A stretch of DNA of 14,181 nucleotides, from positions 2,662 through 16,842 of the forward strand of contig MESS01000076.1 of assembly GCA_001771055.1 (NCBI GenBank). Reading direction: 5' to 3'. Origin of the DNA: Caldithrix sp. RBG_13_44_9. Its GTDB lineage: Bacteria > Calditrichota > Calditrichia > RBG-13-44-9. Shown piece after piece: positions 7,032 to 14,181 of the stretch. A model generated the notes under the pieces. The model worked only from the letters and a program-made list of their open reading frames with translations. It had not been told where the DNA came from and ran no database searches. The position numbers and the translations under genes were made by a program. Numbering within the stretch: the stretch's first letter is position 1; each line of letters opens with the position of its first letter.

Positions 7032-9941
7032 TTACTTATTCTCTGGCCCTTCGGCGTAACTCTCAATCGGTGGACATACGCAAACCAAGTTACGGTCTCC
7101 ATAAGTATTGTCGATCCTGCCGACTGCTGGCCAGAATTTGCTCACTTTCAGATAATCCAGAGGGTAGACTGCTTTCTCCCGGGAGTAAGGATGTGCCCAG
7201 CCAGATGAAGCGGCTTCTTCGGAGGTATGAGGAGCATTTTTTAAGACGTTATCTTTCTGATCTGCTTTTCCGGAAGCAATTTCCTGGATCTCATGATAAA
7301 TGGACAGCATAGCGGCGCAAAAACGATCCAGTTCATCTTTGGCTTCGCTCTCGGTAGGCTCAAACATCAGAGTACCCAACACCGGAAAGGAAGTGGTCGG
7401 TGCATGAAAACCATAATCCATTAACCGTTTGGAAACATCTTCTACCTCAACATTGGCATCTTTTTTAAAGCCGTGGAAGTCAAAGATCAGTTCGTGACCC
7501 ACCCGGCCGTTTTTCCCGGAATACAACACCGGAAAGTATTTCTCCAACCTTGATTTTACATAATTGGCATTCAGGATGGCGTAGCGGGTGACATCGGTCA
7601 TTCCTTCGCCTCCCAGCATTTTAACGTAAGCATAGGAAATGAGCAGGATGCTGGAACTGCCGAACGGAGTGGCACACACCGCCGGAATGGCTTTACTACC
7701 CCCGGTTTTGACCAGCGGATGTCCCGGTAAGAACGGGGCCAGATGTTTGGCAGCACAGATCGGTCCCATCCCCGGACCACCGCCACCATGGGGGATGCTG
7801 AAGGTTTTATGCAGATTCAGGTGACAGATATCCGCTCCGATTTTAGCAGGACTGGTAAATCCCACCTGGGCGTTCATGTTGGCCCCGTCCATGTATACCT
7901 GCCCACCGTTTTGATGGATGATATCACAGATCTCCTGGATCTGCTCTTCAAACACTCCGTGGGTGGAGGGATAGGTGACCATCAATGCTGCCAGCTGATC
8001 TCTATTCTCTTCGGCTTTCTTTCGCAAATCATCGACATCAATATCACCGTTTTCCCGGCAGTTTACGAGCACCACCCTCATTCCAGCCATCACCGCGCTG
8101 GCAGGATTGGTGCCATGGGCAGAGGTGGGGATCAGCGTCACATTACGATGCCACTGTTTGCGATCCTTATGATAAGCCCGGATTACCGACAGGCCGGTAT
8201 ATTCGCCCTGTGCCCCGGAATTGGGCTGTAGGGAGGCCGCCTCAAAACCGGTGATCTCGCATAACAATTTTTCCAGATCAGCGATGATTCCCAGATAACC
8301 TTTCACCTGGTCCCTGGGAACAAAGGGATGAATTCTAGCAAACTCCGGCCAGCTTACCGGCATCATGGCGGTGGCCGGATTCAGTTTCATGGTGCACGAT
8401 CCCAGCGGGATCATCGAGGTAGTAAGTGACAGATCCTTCTTTTCCAATTCCTTAATATACCGCATCATTTTGGTTTCCGAATGAAAGCGGTTGAAGACCG
8501 AATGGGTAAGATATGCATCCTTGCGCAGGAGAAATTCCGGAAATTTTGTCTCCAGGCCGGCTTGATAATTTGAAAAATTGATCTGGCTATCTTTTTTATC
8601 CAATGCCCTGGCAAAGACATTCAAGATTTCCTGTACATCTTCGGGCTCGGTGGTCTCATCCAGACTGATCCCGATATGTTCAGAATCGATATAGCGGAAA
8701 TTGATAGCGGTCTTGAGGGCCTGCTTCTTTATTTTTTTTGCTGATTCCTTACCAAATTTCAGCTTCAGGGTATCAAAATAATATTGATTCAGCTGCTGAA
8801 TACCAAGGGAAGATAATTCCTTTTCCAGAATGTGAGTGAGGGCATGAACCCGCCCGGCAATCTGTTTGAGTTTTTCCGGTCCATGATAAACCGCATACAT
8901 CCCTGCCATGATAGCCAATAATGCCTGGGCGGTGCAAATATTGGAAGTAGCCTTCTCCCGCCGGATGTGCTGTTCGCGGGTTTGCAGTGCCATGCGGAAA
9001 CCGATTTTTCCATAGCGGTCTATAGAAACGCCAATCAGTCTTCCGGGCATCTGGCGTTGATAGGATTCCCGGGTAGCAAAATAGGCCGCATGCGGACCAC
9101 CATAGCCCAGTGGCACCCCAAACCGCTGAGAAGAGCCCAGGGCAATATCGGCACCTAATTCAGCCGGCGGAGTGAGCAGCAGCAGGCTGAGTAAGTCAGC
9201 TGCCAGTGCCACTAGGACTTCATGTTGATGGGCTTGCTGAATAAAATTGCGATAGTCATGGATGGCACCATCCTCGGCCGGATATTGCAGCAACGCACCG
9301 AAGGTTTTGTCACTGAATTGATATTCCTGAAAATTTCCGACGACCAATTTGATTCCCAGCGGTTTGGCCCGGGTCTGCAATACCGCCAGGGTCTGAGGCA
9401 GACAGCCGTCAGAAACAAAAAACACATTGGCATTTTTATCCATTTTTTGCCGGCTGCGCAACCGGGAGAGCATGGTCATAGCCTCGGCCGCGGCAGTAGA
9501 TTCGTCCAACAGCGAGGCGTTGGCTACTTCCATCCCGGTAAGGTCACTGATCATGGTTTGATAATTGAGTAAAGCTTCCAAACGTCCCTGGGCAATCTCT
9601 GCCTGGTAGGGAGTATATTGGGTATACCAGCCTGGATTTTCAAAAATATTCCGCTGGATCACACCGGGAGTCAGGCAGTCATGAAATCCCAGCCCGATAT
9701 AGGACTTAAATAGTTTGTTTTTTCTGGCTAACTGTCCGGCCAGTCTAATGAACTGGTGTTCCTGAATCCCTGGCGGAATATTCAGTGGTTTTTCCAGCCG
9801 GATTTTCTGCGGGATGGTCTGGTCGATTAATTCATCCAAATTTTTAACGCCAATGGTTTGCAGCATTTCTCGTAATTCCTTCTCATCGGGACCGATCTGG
9901 CGTGTTTTAAAATTTTCCTGATTCTGAAATTTCACCTTCAT
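7032..9941 (-). CDS. gcvP: Glycine dehydrogenase (decarboxylating), P-protein of the glycine cleavage system
   Basis: This cytoplasmic pyridoxal-phosphate enzyme decarboxylates glycine and passes the aminomethyl group to the lipoyl arm of GcvH. At 969 residues it is the one-chain form, in which both halves that some bacteria split into GcvPA and GcvPB are joined. In the N-terminal half, RQIGPDEKE (14-22), YIGLGFHDCLTPGVIQRNIF (81-100) and LQTREQHIRREKATSNICTA are conserved blocks. In the C-terminal half, LHKTFSIPHGGGGPG holds the PLP-binding lysine, Lys712 (codon 7806-7808). The end RIDNTYGDRNLVC is also typical. No frameshift or missing block is seen. The start has AAGGA seven bases upstream. 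The gene appears to be transcribed alone: its own terminator follows, and the RRM gene upstream has one too. gcvT, gcvH and lpd must lie elsewhere. No glycine riboswitch pattern was seen in the 115 bp upstream. Confidence 0.97.
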   Translation of the reverse strand: MKVKFQNQENFKTRQIGPDEKELREMLQTIGVKNLDELIDQTIPQKIRLEKPLNIPPGIQEHQFIRLAGQLARKNKLFKSYIGLGFHDCLTPGVIQRNIFENPGWYTQYTPYQAEIAQGRLEALLNYQTMISDLTGMEVANASLLDESTAAAEAMTMLSRLRSRQKMDKNANVFFVSDGCLPQTLAVLQTRAKPLGIKLVVGNFQEYQFSDKTFGALLQYPAEDGAIHDYRNFIQQAHQHEVLVALAADLLSLLLLTPPAELGADIALGSSQRFGVPLGYGGPHAAYFATRESYQRQMPGRLIGVSIDRYGKIGFRMALQTREQHIRREKATSNICTAQALLAIMAGMYAVYHGPEKLKQIAGRVHALTHILEKELSSLGIQQLNQYYFDTLKLKFGKESAKKIKKQALKTAINFRYIDSEHIGISLDETTEPEDVQEILNVFARALDKKDSQINFSNYQAGLETKFPEFLLRKDAYLTHSVFNRFHSETKMMRYIKELEKKDLSLTTSMIPLGSCTMKLNPATAMMPVSWPEFARIHPFVPRDQVKGYLGIIADLEKLLCEITGFEAASLQPNSGAQGEYTGLSVIRAYHKDRKQWHRNVTLIPTSAHGTNPASAVMAGMRVVLVNCRENGDIDVDDLRKKAEENRDQLAALMVTYPSTHGVFEEQIQEICDIIHQNGGQVYMDGANMNAQVGFTSPAKIGADICHLNLHKTFSIPHGGGGPGMGPICAAKHLAPFLPGHPLVKTGGSKAIPAVCATPFGSSSILLISYAYVKMLGGEGMTDVTRYAILNANYVKSRLEKYFPVLYSGKNGRVGHELIFDFHGFKKDANVEVEDVSKRLMDYGFHAPTTSFPVLGTLMFEPTESEAKDELDRFCAAMLSIYHEIQEIASGKADQKDNVLKNAPHTSEEAASSGWAHPYSREKAVYPLDYLKVSKFWPAVGRIDNTYGDRNLVCVCPPIESYAEGPENK

Positions 9942-10047
9942 GTACCTGTCCTTAATAGTTTGTTTTAACTGTCTGATCTACTGTTTTGCTGTGATAAGTT
10001 AGGAGCAGGGCAGATAGAAATTCAACTGCTATAAAAGATTTTTATAC

Positions 10048-10089
10048 TCAAAAAGAAAGGGGAATTTCCCTGATTGGAAAATTCCCCTT
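10048..10089 (-). terminator. Terminator hairpin after the RRM gene
   Basis: On the minus strand an 11-bp perfect stem (10079-10089 with 10057-10067, AAGGGGAATTT arm) can extend by two pairs past a one-base bulge. It runs into a T-rich stretch (TTTCTTTTT) on the 3' side. The T-run is interrupted, so efficiency is uncertain, but the stem is strong. It lies about 80 bp past the RRM stop and before gcvP. Confidence 0.75.
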
Positions 10090-10137
10090 GGTCATTATTG
10101 ATTCTGAAATTTTTAAAAGAGTTTTGGCAAACCTTTT

Positions 10138-10162
10138 CTAAAATGACAGAATTACATTTTAG
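10138..10162 (-). other. Small AT-rich stem-loop just after the RRM stop codon
   Basis: CTAAAATG (10138-10145) and its exact reverse complement (10155-10162) form an 8-bp stem with a 9-nt loop, seven bases beyond the stop codon of the RRM gene. No T-run follows directly. It may protect the transcript 3' end or may be chance. Confidence 0.4.
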
Positions 10163-10168
10163 GGTGTT

Positions 10169-10504
10169 TTACCAGCGGCCGCCGCGTCCTCCGCCCCGGT
10201 TTCCTCCACCGCCCCCTCCGCCATGTCTCTTTCCACCGCCCCCGCCGCCACCCCGGCGGTCTTCCCGCTGACGGGCTTCGTTGACGATCAGTTTTTTACC
10301 CTTGATTTCCTTGCCGTCCATCTGCTTCATGGCTTCAATCGCTTCCGACTTGGAAGGCATTTCTACAAAACCAAATCCCCGAGGCTCACTGGTGTACTTG
10401 TCCTTCAGAATGGTCGCGGTACTCACTTCGCCGAATTCGGCGAAAGCAGCGCGTAATTCTTCCTCGGTCACTTCACGGGCAATATTGCCTACGTAAATAT
10501 TCAT
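10169..10504 (-). CDS. RRM-domain RNA-binding protein with glycine/arginine-rich tail
   Basis: A 111-residue cytoplasmic protein with one RNA recognition motif. RNP2 is IYVGNI (3-8) and RNP1 is RGFGFVEM (42-49), with Phe44 and Phe46 in the RNA-stacking positions and Met49 where many RRMs have an aromatic residue. The fold runs from about 1 to 79. The tail (84-111) is almost only Gly, Arg, Lys, His and Asn: two runs of seven Gly, then RGGGRGGRW, resembling eukaryotic and cyanobacterial glycine-rich RNA-binding proteins. Such bacterial proteins are often cold- or stress-induced, and they bind single-stranded RNA; a precise role is not known here. The start has AAGGAG seven bases upstream. It appears to be a single-gene unit with a terminator hairpin downstream and a long gene-free leader region upstream. 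Confidence 0.92.
   Translation of the reverse strand: MNIYVGNIAREVTEEELRAAFAEFGEVSTATILKDKYTSEPRGFGFVEMPSKSEAIEAMKQMDGKEIKGKKLIVNEARQREDRRGGGGGGGKRHGGGGGGGNRGGGRGGRW
10172..10252 (-). repeat. GC-rich low-complexity tract encoding the Gly-rich tail
   Basis: This stretch is built of GGN codons. Two seven-Gly blocks (residues 85-91 and 95-101) share a 12-base core, GGGGGCGGTGGA, so the tail probably grew by slippage or duplication. It is by far the most GC-rich part of the window and prone to length variation and sequencing error. Confidence 0.75.
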
Positions 10505-10932
10505 TACCTGTCTCCTTAAAATTAAAATGACTTTGTGGTGAATGACGAATGTGGTTCTGAGAGAAATTAGTGTAGGAAAATAAAGGCAACCCCATAATTC
10601 CTCTGACGGCCTTTTACCCGCCAGCCATCACAAACAATCCAAACAGGGAGCTCTTATTATTTATCCCTGTTTATACATTTACAGCCAAAATCTAACTAAT
10701 TATTTTGATTTATAAAAGAAATATCTTTCTATGGCTCATTTTTAAGTCTGGAGTCCCTTCCCCGAAAACCGAATTTCTTAACAGTCCTTTTTAACCATTT
10801 TTTCTACATTTAAAGGGAAATTCCTGTACTTTTTCTTTTTGTTGCCGACAATAATTCAGGTCTGCAATCTGCAAGAAAATTTTTTTGAATTACCGGATTA
10901 ATTGACAAAGCTAATAATTCTTTAACTTAAAA
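10505..10932. other. Gene-free intergenic region between the RRM gene and the small lipoprotein
   Basis: This 428-bp stretch lies between two divergent genes and has no convincing open reading frame. It should hold both promoters, but no hexamer pair is good enough to name with confidence. TTGACA occurs at 10911-10916 on the plus strand, yet the matching -10 would almost touch the lipoprotein start. Seen within it: a 9-bp stem-loop at 10641-10672, a tandem TCTGCAA duplication (10861-10874) and T-rich tracts. The RRM side may be a long 5' leader. Confidence 0.6.
10641..10672. other. Stem-loop in the intergenic region
   Basis: AAACAGGGA (10641-10649) pairs perfectly with its reverse complement at 10664-10672 across a 14-nt loop. 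Neither side has a T-run, so it is not an obvious terminator. It could be a structured RNA leader, part of a small RNA, or a protein-binding inverted repeat. Confidence 0.4.
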
Positions 10933-10951
10933 ATGAGGAACTTAAAAATGA
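10924..10951 (+). repeat. Short direct repeat duplicating the lipoprotein start region
   Basis: AACTTAAAAATGA occurs at 10924-10936 and again at 10939-10951, so two in-frame ATG codons stand 15 bp apart. The GAGGAA inside the first copy's end (10935-10940) serves as ribosome site for the second ATG. Confidence 0.7.
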
Positions 10952-11130
10952 AAAAACTTTTACTGCTCATCATATTGATTTTTTCATTTATTTGCGGGGC
11001 CTGCCAGGACAAAAAACCGGTCACCAAAAAAATTGAAAAGAAGACCGGTCTGGAAACCAATTCTGCTACTTCAACCGAAGTGGATACTTTGAATAAGAAA
11101 ATTGATAAGCTGACGGATGAGATAAAATAA
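10948..11130 (+). CDS. Small putative lipoprotein of unknown function
   Basis: A 60-residue protein, the only plus-strand gene in the window. It starts with MKK and a strongly hydrophobic stretch (LLLLIILIFSFI), then C-G-A-C at residues 15-18. Cys18, with Gly and Ala before it, fits a lipoprotein cleavage site, although the -3 residue is Cys rather than Leu. The mature part of about 43 residues is highly charged (many Lys and Glu) and ends in VDTLNKKIDKLTDEIK, a likely short coiled coil. The ATG at 10948 is chosen over that at 10933 because GAGGAA precedes it by seven bases and the signal peptide begins there. No family is recognised; small coiled-coil lipoproteins of this shape include envelope-spacing proteins, but that is only analogy. 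It converges with the T9SS gene, 103 bp away, with no clear terminator between. Confidence 0.72.
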   Translation: MKKLLLLIILIFSFICGACQDKKPVTKKIEKKTGLETNSATSTEVDTLNKKIDKLTDEIK

Positions 11131-11233
11131 AATTATTTTTTGAGTTTCTACTAATCTAAAAGTTTAAGAATACAGTCTATTTATATTTTCAGGGTTTGAT
11201 ATCACACGTCAAAATAGAGATGTTTAATTAATA

Positions 11234-12733
11234 TTATCTCATTAGCAGTATTTTATGTGTAGCTTTAAAACCCGGTGTAGATAAGCGAACAAAATAAATT
11301 CCGGTGGTTACTTCTCCTCCATATTGATTAGTACCATCCCATCTGATGTGATGAGCCCCTGTCTGATAAGTTTCATTGGCAAGTGTTTTCACCCTTCTTC
11401 CCACCAGGTCGTAAATTTCAAGCATAATTTTACTTGTCTGGGGTATTTTAAAAGATATCTGAGTATATGAATTGAATGGATTTGGATAGACCGGAAGTAA
11501 TTGATATTCTTTAACTTTAAGAGCAGTTTGAGTCTTAATGCCGCTGATTACTGGAAGTTTGGTTTTATTTAAGATGATGTTATAGTTATCATCATTGATA
11601 TAGGTGATATATACATCACCCGAATCTGAAACCGCCATTGATCTATAAAATCGCCATTTATTACCTTCTGTAACTGTTACTGGTGTTCCAAATGTATCTC
11701 CTAAATCAGTAGAATAGGTAAACATTATTGTTCTATTGATGCCTGGATTTTTACTCCAAACTATGCATAATCCCACATTGGGATTAAATATTATAAATGG
11801 AACGGGATGACTATTTAAAACTGTACTTCCAAAGTCATAGATAACTGTTTTATGATCAAAGGAATATCCGTAATCATCAGATCTATTAAAAATAATTTTG
11901 GGACTTATGGAATCGCTACTTGCTTTGTAAATAATAAAAACATGATTTTGAAACGCATGTGCATACACGCCGTTTTTATACTTATATTCATTTTCTATAG
12001 CAACCGTATCAGAAAAATTTTCTCCCAGATCGGTGGAACGGTTGTAATAAATATTTCCTTCACCAGTATAAAAACAAAGAATATCCCCATTTCCACATTT
12101 TACCAGTGAAATATTATAGTTCGGATAATTATTACCGGTATTAACAACAGTTGAATCTATAAAAGATATACCTGAATTTACACTTTTTTTTACTATTAAT
12201 TCAGGATGGGGATAAGCACTATATGCCAAAAAACCACAGTTTTCATTGTAGAATAGATAATCCACTGGGTAATAAGCACTAGTAAAATTATATTTGTTTT
12301 CAGGAAAACGTAATCCCCCATCCTCAGATTTTTTGTAAAAATGAAAATACCAATACGGAAATACCCAACGCCAATAAAATACCATCGGATTATCCAGAAA
12401 ATCAAAACAGAGCAAAGTGGAAAAGGTATCGCCTGCATCAGGATCTTTAAGTAGAGTATCTACAATAACACTATTCTCAAAAGTTTGTCCTCTATCATAA
12501 GATTTTACAAATTTTACGGTATCCCAGGTTATACCGCTTACTCCCCAGGAGACGCCTAAATTCCCTTGAGAATCTAAGTCAATTACTGGAGCTAGTTTAT
12601 AGATCTGGTTAGGGGTTGAACCCTCTATAATGATCTCAGGACCAAACTGTTGGGCAGGTAAAATAGTAATTATTACTATAACAATAATTGCAGTAATAAA
12701 GATATACTTCCAGTATATCTGTAAGAACCACAT
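11234..12733 (-). CDS. Secreted Asp-box (sialidase-like) propeller protein with T9SS sorting domain
   Basis: A 499-residue protein with an N-terminal signal peptide (hydrophobic 11-25, probable cleavage near LPAQ at 25-28). Six Asp-box-like motifs of the form S-x-[DN]-x-G-x-x-F begin at 78, 136, 184, 233, 285 and 341, spaced 48-58 residues apart; examples are SYDRGQTF, STDLGENF and STDLGDTF. This predicts a six-bladed propeller of the sialidase/BNR type. The sialidase catalytic arginine triad and nucleophile were not recognised, so enzyme activity should not be assumed; many such proteins only bind ligands. The C-terminal 85 residues are a type IX secretion sorting domain: LLPVYPNPFN (412-421), IYDLVGRRVKTL (440-451), GIYFVRL near 478-484, and a basic end. 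It should therefore be exported and released or anchored at the surface. It starts 25 bp after the upstream gene, with a weak GGA ribosome site. Confidence 0.85.
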   Translation of the reverse strand: MWFLQIYWKYIFITAIIVIVIITILPAQQFGPEIIIEGSTPNQIYKLAPVIDLDSQGNLGVSWGVSGITWDTVKFVKSYDRGQTFENSVIVDTLLKDPDAGDTFSTLLCFDFLDNPMVFYWRWVFPYWYFHFYKKSEDGGLRFPENKYNFTSAYYPVDYLFYNENCGFLAYSAYPHPELIVKKSVNSGISFIDSTVVNTGNNYPNYNISLVKCGNGDILCFYTGEGNIYYNRSTDLGENFSDTVAIENEYKYKNGVYAHAFQNHVFIIYKASSDSISPKIIFNRSDDYGYSFDHKTVIYDFGSTVLNSHPVPFIIFNPNVGLCIVWSKNPGINRTIMFTYSTDLGDTFGTPVTVTEGNKWRFYRSMAVSDSGDVYITYINDDNYNIILNKTKLPVISGIKTQTALKVKEYQLLPVYPNPFNSYTQISFKIPQTSKIMLEIYDLVGRRVKTLANETYQTGAHHIRWDGTNQYGGEVTTGIYFVRLSTPGFKATHKILLMR

Positions 12734-12758
12734 GGTATCCGTCCGTTTAATATAGAAT

Positions 12759-14181
12759 TTACTTGAGATAGATCAATTTTTTAATCTGGAAATATTCCTT
12801 CCTGGTTTTAATTGATTTGGCCTCAATTTTATACAAATATATCCCCGAACTAACTGTATTCCCAAGAAAATCAGTGGCATTCCAGATAATATTATTTTCA
12901 CCTGCTTCTTGTTCTTTACTGAGTAAGGTTAAAACTTTTTCTCCTAATATATTATAGATATCAATTTTAACAAAAGATTTTTCCGGGATAGCATATTTTA
13001 TATTGGTAATGGAATTAAATGGATTAGGATAATTTTGGTATATCTGGAATTGTTTTATTTCGAGTGAAGAAGTAGTTAACTCTTTTTTATTTAAATTTTT
13101 CAAGCCACCTGAGGTCGGGTATATAATATCCACCAAACCGTAACTGAATTTATTCATTAGGTTCCCGGAAATGTTTATTAATGGTTTGATAATAACCGAC
13201 TTATTCACATAATTACTTATGTTAATAGATTTAATTCCGGAGTTCTTATCATTATCCAAAATTGCCAAAGTAGCGTTATTAGTGACATCCTTCAATAGCA
13301 GCTGGTAATTATAATTTAAAAACTTTATAATGATTGGCTTTTGAGTAGAATCACTTCTAACAGAAAAACTGAATGACTTTTCAAAATGCAGTTCTTTTGC
13401 ATCTACCGGTAAGGAAAAAGTATCAGTCTCCAAATAATTCCATAGATTCTGACTGTTAAATGAATGAGGAACTCTAAAATCATAACCAGTAAGATAGATC
13501 GGCACTTCCTCTCCGGCAGTGGTTGTGTAGTAAATTGGACCCAGATCAAAACTGAATTCTGTAATGCTATCTGGAGCGCTAACTACTGCCCGGCGCTGTA
13601 GGATTCCGTTAGATGCCAGTATTTCCAAATTTTCCAATTCTTCATCTACATCATTGATTATTTTATAATAAGGTCCATCCCGATCTGTCCAGATGAAACT
13701 CGGATATCCGGAAGCAGCATTTTCCATAGTAAGGTTAGCATAAAGTCCATTATCATAACGAACTTCCTCATCCCAATCCGTTCCTATATCATATATTTTT
13801 AGCCGGATGGTCTTATCACTGGTATAATAAATTATTTTTACTCCATATGGATTTATTCCCCCTTTGTTATAATAGGTTATAGCTGGACATTGGGAATTTA
13901 TTCCTGGTATTTTGGGAAATTCCACTTTCCAATCACTCCAGGTATTATTTGGATAACCCCTACGAAACATTATTCTATAGTCAGGATCTCCCTGCCTTTG
14001 AGCACACCATGCGGCTAATAGATTTCCATCTGGATCTACTGCAATTGAAGAATAACGATCTTGAATGACACCCGTATTAAACCATGGACTGGTTTCACCA
14101 CTCCAAGAACTCCCATTATATACTCGGGAATATACACCATACATACGATAATCATAGGTCAAGCCGATAATATCATCACCG
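12759..14181 (-). CDS. Secreted protein with T9SS C-terminal sorting domain, 5' end outside window
   Basis: The last 473 residues are present; the frame is open to the window edge, so any start inside the window (for example the TTG at 14162) is artificial. The visible N-terminal part has YSSIAVDPDGNLLAAW and later WTDRDG, a pattern shared with BNR/propeller repeats (xIAVDxxGNxxxxW), but no full Asp-box. A beta-rich middle of about 150 residues is not recognised. The last 90 residues are a type IX sorting domain: QNYPNPFN (YPNPFN codons at 13014-13031), IYNILGEKVLTLL, SSGIYLYKIEA, and a lysine-rich end KKLIYLK. The protein should be exported through the Sec and then T9SS routes. It is AT-rich like the next gene, which begins 25 bp downstream, so the two probably share a transcript. 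No enzymatic function can be proposed. Confidence 0.82.
   Translation of the reverse strand, partial: GDDIIGLTYDYRMYGVYSRVYNGSSWSGETSPWFNTGVIQDRYSSIAVDPDGNLLAAWCAQRQGDPDYRIMFRRGYPNNTWSDWKVEFPKIPGINSQCPAITYYNKGGINPYGVKIIYYTSDKTIRLKIYDIGTDWDEEVRYDNGLYANLTMENAASGYPSFIWTDRDGPYYKIINDVDEELENLEILASNGILQRRAVVSAPDSITEFSFDLGPIYYTTTAGEEVPIYLTGYDFRVPHSFNSQNLWNYLETDTFSLPVDAKELHFEKSFSFSVRSDSTQKPIIIKFLNYNYQLLLKDVTNNATLAILDNDKNSGIKSINISNYVNKSVIIKPLINISGNLMNKFSYGLVDIIYPTSGGLKNLNKKELTTSSLEIKQFQIYQNYPNPFNSITNIKYAIPEKSFVKIDIYNILGEKVLTLLSKEQEAGENNIIWNATDFLGNTVSSGIYLYKIEAKSIKTRKEYFQIKKLIYLK

Noticed and set aside
9942..10056. Possible glycine riboswitch upstream of gcvP
   Set aside because: The space is only about 115 nt, and the conserved purine-rich core elements of that aptamer were not seen; no convincing promoter was found either.
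10074..10271. Plus-strand proline-rich open frame
   Set aside because: It is the antisense shadow of the GGN-codon tail of the RRM gene and has no recognisable start signal.
10933..10947. First ATG of the small lipoprotein as start
   Set aside because: It lacks a ribosome site and adds five residues before a normal MKK-type signal peptide; it is part of the direct repeat.
11131..11233. Possible bidirectional terminator between the convergent lipoprotein and T9SS genes
   Set aside because: Only a 5-bp stem (GAGAT/ATCTC) that overlaps the T9SS gene end; too weak to call.
14160..14162. TTG as a start codon for the 5' partial T9SS protein
   Set aside because: The frame stays open to the window edge, no ribosome site or signal peptide is present there, and propeller-like sequence is already under way.

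Overview
This 14.2 kb window reads as a bacterial chromosome segment, probably from the Fibrobacterota-Chlorobiota-Bacteroidota (FCB) superphylum outside Bacteroidota proper. Two adjacent secreted proteins end in the type IX secretion (T9SS/Por) C-terminal sorting domain with its YPNPFN signature, which is typical of FCB lineages. Most genes have clear AGGAG-like Shine-Dalgarno sites, and tetR has a TTGACA-type promoter; both are unusual for classical Bacteroidota. A Calditrichota/KSB1/Ignavibacteria-like source is a reasonable guess, but it is inference only.

Layout. (a) 1-6880, minus strand: an efflux operon transcribed from about 6845 towards position 1, in the order tetR regulator, TolC-like outer-membrane factor, periplasmic adaptor lipoprotein, RND pump, then the 5' part of an ApbE-type flavin transferase lipoprotein cut by the window edge. 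The tetR promoter carries a palindrome at the expected transcription start, fitting autorepression. (b) 6944-9941, minus strand: a full-length one-chain glycine decarboxylase (gcvP) with its own rho-independent terminator. gcvT and gcvH are not in the window. (c) 10048-10504, minus strand: a small RRM RNA-binding protein with a glycine/arginine-rich tail, also followed by a terminator hairpin. (d) 10505-10932: a 428-bp gap without a gene, holding one good stem-loop. (e) 10948-11130, plus strand: a 60-residue lipoprotein, the only plus-strand gene, whose start region is a short tandem duplication. (f) 11234-14181, minus strand: two AT-rich genes 25 bp apart for secreted proteins with T9SS sorting domains. 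The complete one contains six evenly spaced Asp-box motifs, suggesting a six-bladed sialidase-like propeller; the other is open at its 5' end at the window edge.

How the genes work together. The tetR/TolC/adaptor/RND set makes a complete tripartite pump spanning both membranes. ApbE may be co-transcribed, as there is only a 102-bp gap with no terminator seen. gcvP and the RRM gene look like separate single-gene units. The two T9SS cargo genes probably form one transcript. No tRNA, rRNA, CRISPR array, insertion sequence or integrase was recognised. I found no clearly new multi-gene system; the most distinctive items are the six-Asp-box T9SS protein, the ApbE-pump linkage and the RRM/RGG-like protein.
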